This document shows, piece by piece, positions 26,869 to 35,313 of a DNA stretch of 64,000 nucleotides. Within the stretch, counting starts at the first letter, position 1. Each line of letters begins with the position of its first letter. The notes under the pieces are model-generated. The model did no database searches. It was not told where the DNA came from and worked only from the letters and a program-made list of their open reading frames with translations. Origin of the DNA: Rhodobacterales bacterium RIFCSPHIGHO2_02_FULL_62_130 (GTDB lineage: Bacteria; Pseudomonadota; Alphaproteobacteria; Rhodobacterales; Rhodobacteraceae); assembly GCA_001828855.1 (NCBI GenBank), contig MHZT01000047.1:84056-148055 (forward strand), read 5' to 3'. The position numbers and the translations under genes are program-made.

Positions 26869-27201
26869 CTAAACTGCGATCAGAGACGGTTGCTCCAACC
26901 CAGCATCACCGCTCACCACGGACCAGTCAGCACAGACCAGACCATCCTCTGCCGCCGCCACCGTCACGCGCAGCAGATACCCATCCGCATCTGGCGCCAG
27001 ACTGACCACCTCGACCGAGCGGATGCAGTCGCCATATTGCGACAGGCTCTCGATACCTGCCGCCGAGACGGCATAGTCAAGCGCGCAGGCTGGCCGATCC
27101 AGCGCCAGCCTGACCACGCCCTGACCGGATGCGGCGACGCGCACCGCTGCAATAACGGCCTGCCCCGCGATCAGATCAATGCTGCCCGACCAGTGCTGCA
27201 T
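26869..27201 (-). CDS. Phage structural protein of unknown function
   Basis: 110 residues from ATG 27201, one base after the preceding stop; GTG 27210 is an alternative. It starts MQHWSGSIDLIAGQAVIAAVRV and is beta-rich with few charged runs, like small fibre or baseplate accessories. It is co-transcribed with its neighbours in the leftward late operon. Confidence 0.6.
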   Translation of the reverse strand: MQHWSGSIDLIAGQAVIAAVRVAASGQGVVRLALDRPACALDYAVSAAGIESLSQYGDCIRSVEVVSLAPDADGYLLRVTVAAAEDGLVCADWSVVSGDAGLEQPSLIAV

Positions 27202-27202
27202 G

Positions 27203-27625
27203 TCAGGCACCGTTGGCGGTCAGAGTAAATGTGGAGATCGAAATCTGAACGCCTGCGACCAGATCAGCCGTCGCCTGCGCCAGCTTCAGATCACCTGTGC
27301 CACCATCGGCAGCACTTTGCGAGACGGTCCCCTGCATGTGACAGGTCACACCATCCGAGGCGTAGATCCTGAAATGCGCCGCTGTGCCGGTCGCATCGGC
27401 AGCGGTGTCCTGCCACGTCCCAGCCAGCGCCTTGGCCCCAGCCGAGGCCGCAGCCATCCAGTCAGACGGCAGGGCCATCGTTGCCAGCACCGTGCCAGCA
27501 TCCGCCGTGGCACAGGTCGCAGGCACAGCGCCGGTGCGGATTTTCAGGATGGCCGAGGCACCGATGGCCGTCTCGATAGCATCAAGCCACGCATTGCGCG
27601 CAGCCACGGAAAATTGGAACGACAT
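27203..27625 (-). CDS. Phage virion-associated protein of unknown function
   Basis: 140 residues from ATG 27625 with AGAGGA nine bases upstream. FSVAARNAWLDAIETAIGASAILKIRTGAVP and the later LPSDWMAAASAGAKALAGTWQ resemble a group of small phage proteins of GC-rich alphaproteobacterial phages found next to lysis genes, but no function is known. It ends in a beta-rich segment. Confidence 0.65.
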   Translation of the reverse strand: MSFQFSVAARNAWLDAIETAIGASAILKIRTGAVPATCATADAGTVLATMALPSDWMAAASAGAKALAGTWQDTAADATGTAAHFRIYASDGVTCHMQGTVSQSAADGGTGDLKLAQATADLVAGVQISISTFTLTANGA

Positions 27626-27637
27626 AGTGGTATCCTC

Positions 27638-27841
27638 TCAAAGTTGCGATTTCAGACGCGCGCCGCATTCGCGCAGCGCGGATCGGTCCCGACCCCACAT
27701 CACCTCGATGTCACGGTCAGACAGCGCGCGATCCGGCAGCACCACCGGATCAGCGCAGGGCGGAAGGGCGGGCTTACCGGAGATTGAGCCGCCGCACGCG
27801 GTCAACAGACAGGCACTGAGGCACAGCAACAGGGTCCGCAT
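27638..27841 (-). CDS. Rz1-like outer-membrane spanin lipoprotein
   Basis: 67 residues. MRTLLLCLSACLLTACGGS is a lipoprotein signal with lipobox LTAC, and the mature chain is short and Pro-containing (KPALPPCADPVVLP). ATG 27841 lies inside the preceding Rz-like gene in another frame, the nested arrangement usual for Rz/Rz1. It would sit in the outer membrane and pair with Rz to fuse the two membranes at lysis. Confidence 0.78.
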   Translation of the reverse strand: MRTLLLCLSACLLTACGGSISGKPALPPCADPVVLPDRALSDRDIEVMWGRDRSALRECGARLKSQL

Positions 27842-28046
27842 AGGCTCGATCCTCCAATTCGCGGGCCAGCAGCCGCGCCTCTTGTTCGGCAGCCGCCAGC
27901 TGGCGCGCAGCCTCTGCGTCGGCCTCGGCCTGCACCAAGGCTGCCGCGACATGCCGCGCCTCGTTATCCCGCTGGCCTTTGACATAGCCCGCCCCGCCCG
28001 CGCCAAGCGCCAGCAGCAGCGCGCCGATGATGATGTAGGGGTTCAT
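27774..28046 (-). CDS. Rz-like inner-membrane spanin
   Basis: 90 residues. One N-terminal membrane segment (YIIIGALLLALGAGGAGYV) is followed by a charged coiled-coil-like region (AAALVQAEADAEAARQLAAAEQEA) ending near VPQCLSVDRV. Size, topology and the overlapping lipoprotein gene identify it as the i-spanin. The start overlaps the tiny upstream ORF as ATGA. Confidence 0.78.
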   Translation of the reverse strand: MNPYIIIGALLLALGAGGAGYVKGQRDNEARHVAAALVQAEADAEAARQLAAAEQEARLLARELEDRAYADPVAVPQCLSVDRVRRLNLR

Positions 28047-28123
28047 CGATGCCGCCTCACACCCACCCCCAGCCGGTGCAGCAGCAGCGTCAGCCGCCAG
28101 TCCAAGATCGGGGGGAAGATCAT
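28043..28123 (-). CDS. 26-residue ORF coupled within the lysis cassette
   Basis: MIFPPILDWRLTLLLHRLGV... fills exactly the gap between the endolysin and Rz genes, overlapping the endolysin stop and the Rz start each as ATGA. The product is basic with a short hydrophobic stretch. It may encode a peptide or merely carry ribosomes from one cistron to the next. Confidence 0.5.
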   Translation of the reverse strand: MIFPPILDWRLTLLLHRLGVGVRRHR

Positions 28124-28599
28124 AGCCGTGCCATCTGGAAGTGCATGGCATCCGCACCCCACAGCCTGATTGCAGGCAGCCAGCCGTGCTTTTCCATGAT
28201 ATCCAGAAAGTCGGCATATTCCGGCTTGCAGAACAGCGCGTCCGGGCAGCGCACCTTCAGACCGTTGGGCGCGGCGTAGAAATCGACCGCACACCCGTAG
28301 GCGTGCATCGACCAGCTGGTGCCGCCGCGCATCTGCCGGTGGGCATAGCCGCCTGCAAACCGATCAATCCCCAGCGCTTGCACCCGTGCCAGCCCATAGA
28401 CTGCCTGCACCTCTGTCATGGCCGCGACAAAGGGGGCGGTGCATTTCTGGTGCAACTGCACCCGCCGCGTGGTTTTCGCCAGATCCCAGTCGAGACGAAG
28501 CGCAAACGGCAGATCGACCATCGCCAGCCGCGCTTGAATTTCGGGGCCGGGCTTGCCGTAAAAGGTGCCGACCTCGGATTGCCTTGGCAGTTTCATCAT
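28120..28599 (-). CDS. M15-family peptidase endolysin
   Basis: 159 residues. SMHAYGCAVDF is the SxHxxGxAxD zinc motif of D-Ala-D-Ala carboxypeptidase/L-alanyl-D-glutamate endopeptidases, with the third ligand in ADAMHFQMA near the C-terminus. These enzymes cut the peptide cross-bridge of peptidoglycan at lysis. No signal peptide, so export depends on the holin. Placed between holin-like genes and spanins. Confidence 0.88.
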   Translation of the reverse strand: MMKLPRQSEVGTFYGKPGPEIQARLAMVDLPFALRLDWDLAKTTRRVQLHQKCTAPFVAAMTEVQAVYGLARVQALGIDRFAGGYAHRQMRGGTSWSMHAYGCAVDFYAAPNGLKVRCPDALFCKPEYADFLDIMEKHGWLPAIRLWGADAMHFQMARL

Positions 28600-28769
28600 C
28601 TTCCCCCGATCCGTTGCGCGGCCCAGTCAATCGCCGCATGTGTGATGTCGTGGGCGCGCGTCCGCGCCACCTCGCGCTGTGTCGGGGGCAACGCGGCATA
28701 GACCCCGCAGACCACCAGCAGCACCGCATAGACGCGCACCCGGCGCAGGCTGGCGCGGGTCTTATCCAT
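28596..28769 (-). CDS. Small single-span membrane protein of the lysis cassette
   Basis: 57 residues. A short basic N-terminus (MDKTRASLRRVR) is followed by one hydrophobic segment (VYAVLLVVCGVYAALP) and a charged tail. It overlaps both the holin-like gene and the endolysin gene. It may be a second holin, antiholin or pinholin-type partner; this rests only on topology and place. Confidence 0.65.
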   Translation of the reverse strand: MDKTRASLRRVRVYAVLLVVCGVYAALPPTQREVARTRAHDITHAAIDWAAQRIGGR

Positions 28770-29067
28770 TGTCGGACCCACCGCCCAACCGCGTCTTGAT
28801 CAGCTCTTTGACAAACTGCCGATCCCCGATCAGCGCCGTGGTGACATCGAGGGCCAGCATCCCGAAAGCCATGATCGCCACCGTCGCTGCCGTCTCTGAC
28901 CCGCGCAGGTATTGTGCCAGCGTGGGCGACAGGCCGACCGCCAGAAAGGCCGAGGCGACGGTCTTGACCACCCGCCGCCACAGTGCCTCTTTCTCGGCAT
29001 CACGGCTGGCGGCATACAGCACCATCCCGATCAGCACGGCCCAGTATTCCAGCGGTTTGTTGAGCAT
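28762..29067 (-). CDS. Holin-like membrane protein
   Basis: 101 residues from ATG 29067. Hydrophobic stretches YWAVLIGMVLYAAS, VASAFLAVGLSPTLAQYL and TVAIMAFGMLALDVTTALIG suggest two to three membrane helices, with a charged C-terminus (KELIKTRLGGGSDNG). Size, topology and position ahead of the endolysin fit a holin that times lysis. A terminator-like hairpin just upstream separates it from the tail genes. Confidence 0.72.
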   Translation of the reverse strand: MLNKPLEYWAVLIGMVLYAASRDAEKEALWRRVVKTVASAFLAVGLSPTLAQYLRGSETAATVAIMAFGMLALDVTTALIGDRQFVKELIKTRLGGGSDNG

Positions 29068-29130
29068 ATCGGCCTCATGTGCTGTGGCAAAAAGCGGCGC
29101 ACGCGGATCAGCGCGGCACCCTGCAGGCAT

Positions 29131-29152
29131 AAAAAAACCGCGACGGGCGCGG
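29131..29152 (-). terminator. Terminator between tail and lysis genes
   Basis: On the minus strand CCGCG-CCCGT-CGCGG is followed directly by seven T residues. The stem is short (5 bp) but GC-only. It would reduce read-through from structural to lysis genes. Confidence 0.6.
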
Positions 29153-29178
29153 GCTGGCTTAGGAAATATCAGGCCGGA

Positions 29179-29508
29179 TCAGACCGCGATCTGCATCGCG
29201 GCTTCGAACATCGCGTCCATCTGGGCATCGGTGTAGCCGAGCAGGTAGCCCAATTCGTCAATCGTCTGGCTGGTGCGCCGCCATTCCATCGCGCTATTGA
29301 TCGTCTCGCGCATGGCCCATGGGGTCGCAGGATCTGCGGCCATAGAATCCAGCGCGGCGCAGACATCAGCCCCCAGCGTCAAGCGGCCCTGCAACCGGCT
29401 GCATTTGGCAGAGGCGCGCCAACCATCCAGATCGATCAGTGGCATATCCTCCGGCGTCGCAGGGCGCAGGATCGGGGTATCCCCATCATAGACCAACACG
29501 TTCGTCAT
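29179..29508 (-). CDS. Phage protein of unknown function downstream of the tail tip genes
   Basis: 109 residues from ATG 29508, with GGAGG eight bases upstream and ATGA overlap with the preceding gene. The C-terminal half is helical (MRETINSAMEWRRTSQTIDELGYLLGYTDAQMDAMFEAA). Possibly a fibre-assembly chaperone by position; the family is not recognised. Confidence 0.65.
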   Translation of the reverse strand: MTNVLVYDGDTPILRPATPEDMPLIDLDGWRASAKCSRLQGRLTLGADVCAALDSMAADPATPWAMRETINSAMEWRRTSQTIDELGYLLGYTDAQMDAMFEAAMQIAV

Positions 29509-30104
29509 TGCAGAGACCTCCGATAGAGATAGAGTTTGCCAGCAGAGGTATTGGTTGTGAATGACACCCTTGCCTTTCCGATCTTTTGCGCCGCGCTATG
29601 GGCAAAGACAGTTGCTATGCCACCACCAGCAACGGGGGTAGTCGATGTCACGCCGGTAACATCTGATATGATGACATGCGCCCCCATACTGCGCCGCACC
29701 TGAGGCAGCTCGATTTTACCGTTCACCGTGCTGACGGGTGACAACAGCACAAAAGCGGACGAATAGGCCGCAGCCGTATCCCGATAAAGCTCGATCCTGA
29801 AATCAACCCCGGTGCCTGCTTTTTTCAGGTCATCAAAGATGATCATGTATTCATAACCATCTGCGAAGGCGGGCGTTTCGATACTTGCAACCGCGCCATG
29901 CACGGCGAAGTCATAGAACTTTCCATCGCCCGTGCCGTTCAGCGTGCTGTTATAGGGATGCCACCCCGCCGCCGTGACGGGCGCTCCAATCGCCCCCTCG
30001 GCAATCGCAATAGGATCATCCCGCAGCGCGGTGATAAGTTCCTGCGTGACCGGGCTGTCCTGATCGATATCGCCGTTCGGGATGCCGGTATAAGCTGTCG
30101 TCAT
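29505..30104 (-). CDS. Tail-tip or fibre-region protein of unknown function
   Basis: 199 residues. An N-terminal helix-rich piece (SPVTQELITALRDDPIAIAEG) is followed by a beta-sandwich-like region (DFRIELYRDTAAAYSSAFVLLS, KARVSFTTNTSAGKLYLYRRS). It overlaps its upstream neighbour, the large tail tip protein, as ATGA, suggesting assembly with it. A receptor-binding or carbohydrate-binding role is possible but unproved. Confidence 0.65.
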   Translation of the reverse strand: MTTAYTGIPNGDIDQDSPVTQELITALRDDPIAIAEGAIGAPVTAAGWHPYNSTLNGTGDGKFYDFAVHGAVASIETPAFADGYEYMIIFDDLKKAGTGVDFRIELYRDTAAAYSSAFVLLSPVSTVNGKIELPQVRRSMGAHVIISDVTGVTSTTPVAGGGIATVFAHSAAQKIGKARVSFTTNTSAGKLYLYRRSLQ

Positions 30105-31858
30105 CAGTTGATCCTCGCGCTATTGGTGCCATCGGACAGCAGGCCAGCCGCATTGCCGATATAGGCGTTTTTGAAGGGCGCAGACGGCCCCGGATAATCG
30201 GCGCTGCCATTGGCCATGACATAGTTGATGCGGCCATAAAGCGTGGCATCCTCGGCCTCGTATTCGACAATCTCGCCCGGCACGGTTTCTTCGGCGCTGA
30301 TGATTTGCCAGATCCGCTGCCGCCGCGCCCCGAACTCATCGACGTCGAGGTAGTGCGAGATTTGCACCAGGTCGCCGACCCAATGCGCGCGATCCTTGGC
30401 GTCCATCCGAAACCGGCAGATCGACGGCACATCGACAAAGCGCGTGATGATCTTGGACGCCGTGGTATTGGCCAGCGCGCTTGAACTCAGCCAGCGCGCG
30501 TTGATCTTGCGGATCGCAGGCTCGCCATACATCACGTCACTCTCGGATTCGAGATTGGCGTCGATGAACACCTCGGCATAGGCCGACAGGTCCGTCGCGG
30601 CCTTGACGTGATCGCGGCGGTTATAGCTGATCCAGACCCGCGAGGCGCGGCCATCGGGGTTTTCCGACAGCGCGAAACTGTCGGCCAGAATGTGATCCTC
30701 TGCGGTCAGCAGCGGCGGCTCGGCATCGATGCCCCGGATGGCGCGAAGATCGACCAGCGCCGTGCGCTCATCCCACCACAGATTGACCAGCGTTTGCTCC
30801 TGCAGCTCGTCGCCCAATTGCACCACGGGCGTCGGGATCGAGATCAGCGCATCAAGCAGATAGGCAGAGCGATAGGTGCCAACCTCGGTCGCCCAACCTG
30901 CGAGGTTGAGATAGGCTGCCGGGATCTGCCCGTAGGTTTCCAGCAGCGCCTGGAACACGGTATCGATCGGTGCATTCACAATCCGCCAGCACCACTGCAC
31001 CGTCTCATTCACGGCATGGGTGGCAGCCGTGGAATTATCCGTGCCGCGCGCCGATATCGTCAGCGTGACCCCGTTGGCCGAGGCTGTGACCGCCGAATAG
31101 GTCATGATCTCATCGCCGATCCGCACCGTGCCGGGGGCGGGATAGTCACCCACCACGGCATTCGTCACCTCAAACGAAGTGACCGAGGCATTGATGGCGA
31201 TATAGAGCTTGCCCGGTGACGCCGCTGGCGCCTGCGCCTTGCGCTCTTCCAGCCGGGTCAGAATATCTTTGCCTTGGATCGAAACCCGCCCACCCGATGG
31301 GCCGGAAATCGACTGCATGAAATAGCTGCGCTTGACCATCGCCGACAGGGCTTGGCCCGCGTAGCCTTCATAGATGATGATCAGCACATTCTGCCGATAC
31401 TTGTTCCGCGCCATCCAGCGGGTCCAGTATGATCCGCGATCAGCCGACAGCGGATTCCACGACCGCCCGCCGACATAGGGATCGACACGCAGATCAGAAT
31501 GCGGGTGATCGTTGAACACAAGGCTGCAGACCGCGCGATTGCCAAAGCCCGAGGCATTGGAATTCGACCCCGCGACGTTGATCCGCGTCGGCGTCGTGCT
31601 GACCGACACAAGCGACGGGATGATATAGGGCGCGCCCTCGATCTCCATTTCCGCCACGCGGCCCGTCGCAAAGAACAGCGACAGCGGGGTGCCAAGCGCA
31701 AAGTTCGCCGAATCCCGGCAGGTCGCGCGGGTGTTATAGCACTTGCGGTCTGCCGGATCGGTGGCCGTGCAGGGTGCGGTGCCGAACACATGCGCGCAGA
31801 ACGGCTGCCGGATTTCAACAATCTGAACCGGTTCGCGACCCACAGTTGTTTCAGTCAT
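30104..31858 (-). CDS. Large tail tip/baseplate hub protein
   Basis: 584 residues. Follows the tape measure and two tail proteins, the usual place of the central tail hub. Cysteine-containing N-terminus (CAHVFGTAPCTATDPADRKCYNTRATCRD) resembles a zinc- or iron-sulfur-binding hub-entry segment of long-tailed phages. The middle holds VSIQGKDILTRLEERKAQAPAAS and a hub-like region, then GDLVQISHYLDVDE and IVEYEAED near the end. Probably forms the tail tip that opens on adsorption. Function assigned by size, place and general pattern. Confidence 0.7.
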   Translation of the reverse strand: MTETTVGREPVQIVEIRQPFCAHVFGTAPCTATDPADRKCYNTRATCRDSANFALGTPLSLFFATGRVAEMEIEGAPYIIPSLVSVSTTPTRINVAGSNSNASGFGNRAVCSLVFNDHPHSDLRVDPYVGGRSWNPLSADRGSYWTRWMARNKYRQNVLIIIYEGYAGQALSAMVKRSYFMQSISGPSGGRVSIQGKDILTRLEERKAQAPAASPGKLYIAINASVTSFEVTNAVVGDYPAPGTVRIGDEIMTYSAVTASANGVTLTISARGTDNSTAATHAVNETVQWCWRIVNAPIDTVFQALLETYGQIPAAYLNLAGWATEVGTYRSAYLLDALISIPTPVVQLGDELQEQTLVNLWWDERTALVDLRAIRGIDAEPPLLTAEDHILADSFALSENPDGRASRVWISYNRRDHVKAATDLSAYAEVFIDANLESESDVMYGEPAIRKINARWLSSSALANTTASKIITRFVDVPSICRFRMDAKDRAHWVGDLVQISHYLDVDEFGARRQRIWQIISAEETVPGEIVEYEAEDATLYGRINYVMANGSADYPGPSAPFKNAYIGNAAGLLSDGTNSARIN

Positions 31859-32054
31859 AGGATGTAATCCAGTTTCCCAGTTGCAGCAGGCCCGTCAGCC
31901 ATCTGGGGATTGGCATGTCGTAGACTGTCGCCACCCCATCGATTTCGGTCAGCAAAGACTCGGTGATCGCATCACCGTCCTTGATGTCGCGTGACAGCGT
32001 GTAAGTATGACCATCGACATGGTGCTGGCCCTTGGCCCAAAGCGGATTAGTCAT
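31851..32054 (-). CDS. Small tail-tip accessory protein
   Basis: 67 residues from ATG 32054, overlapping both neighbours by eight bases. Contains HVDGHTYTLSRDIKDGDAITESLLTEIDG. Size and place match small connector proteins between distal tail protein and hub; not recognised. Confidence 0.6.
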   Translation of the reverse strand: MTNPLWAKGQHHVDGHTYTLSRDIKDGDAITESLLTEIDGVATVYDMPIPRWLTGLLQLGNWITSYD

Positions 32055-32844
32055 AGGCCAGCCCCCGCACGCTCATTTCTGCGCTCATCAGCGACCGTAT
32101 GCCCATGTATTGCGGCACAGGCACCGCGTCGGTCTGGCAATAGCCCACAGACCCGCTTTCTGCAGGACGCCACGCGATCCAGAACGGCTCTGCCTCAATA
32201 GCCAGTTGCAGCGTTTTCCAGTTTGCATTGACCCAAGCCTCCGTCAGGTGCTGCCAAGAATAGCTGGTGGTCAGCACCGTGCGCTGCATGGTGCGGCCCA
32301 GATACTGCCCGGTCTCCGACTGGTTCGACCGCAGCACCGTCTGCCGGCCAAAATCAATCGGCGTATGCCCCGCGAAAAAAGGCCGCTCCATCTGCAGCGC
32401 CAGACCGAAGCGCACCACGCCTACGGTTGGGATCGGCCCGGACAGCACATTCAGCCGCCACACCTGCCCGCTGACTGGCGGGAAGATCGACAGGATCGGG
32501 CTGTTATCCGCGATCAGCGTGTCGGGCGACAACGCGGCCCATGCAGCGCCCGTCCAGCGCTCGAAGCGGATGGTGCAGCCCGCCAGCGTATGCCCCGCAA
32601 TCGCCGCATAGTCCGCATCCGCCGCGCTGCCGTGGTTATATTCCCAGGTCGCAGGCACCGCCGTGGGCTTCCACCGCTCATTGGTCATCGAGGTCAGCGG
32701 CCCGGTCTCGAAATAATCGGCATCCGTGGTCGAGGCTGCAGCCGTCCCACCATCCAGCCAGTTCAGGCTATGGCAGATCCGCGCATGCTTCAGCGGCATG
32801 TCGCCCGAGGGCAGCGCATAGCCGGTCGAAAAGATCACCGTCAT
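32047..32844 (-). CDS. Distal tail protein-like
   Basis: 265 residues, directly downstream of the tape measure gene. It starts MTVIFSTGYALPSGDMPLKHARI and contains a C-terminal half (WQHLTEAWVNANWKTLQLAIEAEPFWIAWRP) that looks like a tail-tip ring subunit. In long-tailed phages this slot encodes the distal tail protein. Identity is inferred from order. Confidence 0.6.
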   Translation of the reverse strand: MTVIFSTGYALPSGDMPLKHARICHSLNWLDGGTAAASTTDADYFETGPLTSMTNERWKPTAVPATWEYNHGSAADADYAAIAGHTLAGCTIRFERWTGAAWAALSPDTLIADNSPILSIFPPVSGQVWRLNVLSGPIPTVGVVRFGLALQMERPFFAGHTPIDFGRQTVLRSNQSETGQYLGRTMQRTVLTTSYSWQHLTEAWVNANWKTLQLAIEAEPFWIAWRPAESGSVGYCQTDAVPVPQYMGIRSLMSAEMSVRGLAYD

Positions 32845-34781
32845 GTGTATCGCGCCCCTTTGATCGTCGCGCCGTTTTTGACGGCCTCATTGATCGAATC
32901 CACCATGAACCGCCCCATCGCCTCTTGGCTGGCCCACCCTCCCGTGAACTGGAAGTTCATGTGGGTTCCGGCGTTTTGCTGGGCGGCGGGGGCCGCAGCG
33001 CCGCCGCCAGCGCCCGAGGAAGCAGCAGACGAGCTACCAGACGATGAACTTCCGCCCGCCCTTTTGATCGCGGTGACAAAGCCGATGCCCTTGGTAATAA
33101 CCGCCGCAGCAGATGCAAAACCAAATGTGCCTTTTTCCAATTCCTTGGCGGCACCTTGGTAGGTGGACATAAATGCCGACGCCGCCGCAAAAATGGATTG
33201 GGCCTTCTGTGCCTTTTTGTTTGTGGATACCAATGCCCCGAGAATAGCGGCACCGCCGTCGAGTGCTGCCTGCACGCCCCACTGGTTGCCAGCGTCCCTG
33301 ATGCCAGAGAGTCGCTCTTGGTGTTCTTGCTCAAGCCGCTCAATGGCTTCGTGCTTGCCTCCGATTGCAGCAAGCTCTGCCTCGGATGCGGCATTCAGCG
33401 CTTCCAAGCTAGAGGCATACCATTCTGCTGTGATTTCCGTTTCGGTCTTCAGGGTTTGCACCAGCGCCTCGATGCGCCCTTGCATCGGATTTGTGCCACC
33501 ACCGCCAGAACTGCCGGAACTGCCAGTTTCATCTGGCGGGGTATAATTCTCCACGCCGAAGGTGTTGGATTGACCGGGGTTGGCACCGAACAACCGGGGA
33601 TCTTGGCCGCGCCCCGAGTAAGTCATTGACGCGCGAGCAAATTCTGCTGCCTTGTCGATTGCGGCTTGGATGAAGCCGGGCAAAACCGCCCATGGCTGCG
33701 ACAGATCCATGACGGAAATGCGGCCCATAATCGCCTGCATCTGCGTTGCGACAGCATTGCCAGCCTGCGCTGCAGCAGTTCTCGCGCGTTCAAGGTTAAG
33801 CGACTCTAACTGTGCATCAATGCGGTCCAGTTCAGCCTGCAAAGCCTCTTTTGCGGCTTTAGCCTGATCCGCATACGCTGTTGCACGGCCACCAATTTCC
33901 ACAAGGCTGTTCAGGCGCGCCTGCACTTCGGCGCGCTCTTCGGTCAGCCGCGTGATTTCATTAAGCGCCTGCTGTTCTTCTTCAAGCTGCGCCCCGCTGG
34001 ATGCCATTTCGCGCTCAAGACGCAAGCGCGCCGTTGCCTCACTGAGTGCATCCATCATCAGCTTTTGGCGATCTGCCGCAGCGGCCAACTTGTCGGACTC
34101 AGCCGAGGCATTCGCAAATGCCGCAGCGAGTAGAGGAATGCCAATCGCTGCCAGCGTGCCGACAGCCACGCCTACAGGCCCGAATGCCCCAGCCAGTTGC
34201 GGGAACTGTTGGGCAAAAGCCTGCGTGGCCGAGGTGCCAGCGCCAACCTGCACCGCAAAGTCCTGCACCTGAAACCCGACTTGCTGGATTTTGCTACGCG
34301 CGCCATCGGTCATATTGCCGAGAAAGCCGACACCACCGCCCATGGAACTTGCTGCACCATCGGCGCGCAAATACGACGCAGAGAGCATTTCGAGCATTTG
34401 CGAATGCTCGCGCGCAGAAATCGTGCCCATCTCCAACGCAGCATCTAGCTGCATCAGAGCAGCCTCGTAACGCTTGGACGCGGCGAAAAGCGGATCAATC
34501 GAGGCGCGCAGGTTATCGACTTGGGCGCGCGACCTATCGAATGCCTCGAATGCCGCTGCGCTATCACGCGCCGATTTTCCAAAGGCCGTTGTAACACCGG
34601 CCAGTTGGTTCAAATCGCGCTGAAAGGCAGCGCCAGCCTCACCGATCTTGCCGAGTTGCCGCTCAAGCGCTTTGGCGGCTTTCTCCATATCAGCAAGAGA
34701 TCGTTCACCCATATTGCCCGCACTGGTCAGCCCAGTCACGTCCGCGCCGATCATGAAGACAATATCGCCCTGCGCGCTCAT
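32841..34781 (-). CDS. Tail tape measure protein
   Basis: 646 residues, the longest helical protein of the tail module. Long coiled-coil runs (KAAKALERQLGKIGEAGAAF, EEEQQALNEITRLTEERAEV) flank a hydrophobic centre (AFGPVGVAVGTLAAIGIPLLAAAFA). The C-terminus is Ser/Gly/Ala rich. It sets tail length and is ejected with DNA; 646 residues would suggest a tail of roughly 95 nm at the usual 0.15 nm per residue. Follows the chaperone genes and overlaps the GT frame stop as ATGA. Confidence 0.9.
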   Translation of the reverse strand: MSAQGDIVFMIGADVTGLTSAGNMGERSLADMEKAAKALERQLGKIGEAGAAFQRDLNQLAGVTTAFGKSARDSAAAFEAFDRSRAQVDNLRASIDPLFAASKRYEAALMQLDAALEMGTISAREHSQMLEMLSASYLRADGAASSMGGGVGFLGNMTDGARSKIQQVGFQVQDFAVQVGAGTSATQAFAQQFPQLAGAFGPVGVAVGTLAAIGIPLLAAAFANASAESDKLAAAADRQKLMMDALSEATARLRLEREMASSGAQLEEEQQALNEITRLTEERAEVQARLNSLVEIGGRATAYADQAKAAKEALQAELDRIDAQLESLNLERARTAAAQAGNAVATQMQAIMGRISVMDLSQPWAVLPGFIQAAIDKAAEFARASMTYSGRGQDPRLFGANPGQSNTFGVENYTPPDETGSSGSSGGGGTNPMQGRIEALVQTLKTETEITAEWYASSLEALNAASEAELAAIGGKHEAIERLEQEHQERLSGIRDAGNQWGVQAALDGGAAILGALVSTNKKAQKAQSIFAAASAFMSTYQGAAKELEKGTFGFASAAAVITKGIGFVTAIKRAGGSSSSGSSSAASSGAGGGAAAPAAQQNAGTHMNFQFTGGWASQEAMGRFMVDSINEAVKNGATIKGARYT

Positions 34782-35313
34782 TTCGTTGCCTTTTTCGATT
34801 GCTTTAGCAGACGCAGTAATTGCGCCCGATCATCTGCCCCGAGGCCAGTTTCCCGCTTCGTGCCATCTTCCAGCGTCTCACAGAGCCACCAGAAGTGCCG
34901 GGGAGGCATGCGCCAAAACTCGGATGGTGATATCCGAAGGCGCGTTACCGCGATTTGATATGCGGCCTTTACGAAGCGTCGGGCTTTCCCTCTTCGGCAT
35001 CACCTTTGCCTTGCGGTGCGCCGTCCATCAGCACAATGAGCAGGCTGTTCAGTGCGCCAAAATAGGCTGCTGGCTTCCCGCTCTCAAAATCCGCCATCAT
35101 GGCCGAATGCACTTCCTTGTCGGTTACTCGGCCACCGGCTGCTCGAAGCATTTCCCCAAAACAACGAGCCATCTTGAAGAACTTCGGTTTTCTGGCCCAG
35201 CCGATAATTTCCGGCAGGGTCGCAATATCTTCAATGCGCTCTCCAATCTCAAAGGCGCGGCTTTCCGGGATGCTGAATTCCTCACCCCGGAAGATAATTT
35301 TGATTTCCGCCAT
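34778..35313 (-). CDS. Tail assembly chaperone GT, made by -1 frameshift
   Basis: The G frame (ATG 35313) can shift by -1 at GGGAAAG (34990-34984), read in frame as G-GGA-AAG. The -1 frame then stays open for 68 codons to TGA 34778, giving about 178 residues. The added T part contains RISPSEFWRMPPRHFWWLCETLED, the Trp-rich pattern of tail-chaperone T domains, and has no start codon of its own near its beginning. GGGAAAG is the slippery site of phage lambda gpG/gpGT. The T part normally bridges the tape measure and tail tube protein. Confidence 0.82.
34969..35313 (-). CDS. Tail assembly chaperone G
   Basis: 114 residues from ATG 35313; it shares one base with the tail tube stop (TAATG). IKIIFRGEEFSIPESRAFEIGERIEDIATLP begins a small alpha-beta domain and the C-terminus is acidic (GKGDAEEGKPDAS). 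Non-structural chaperone that coats the tape measure during tail assembly; it stops at TAA 34969 when no frameshift occurs. Confidence 0.82.
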   Translation of the reverse strand: MAEIKIIFRGEEFSIPESRAFEIGERIEDIATLPEIIGWARKPKFFKMARCFGEMLRAAGGRVTDKEVHSAMMADFESGKPAAYFGALNSLLIVLMDGAPQGKGDAEEGKPDAS

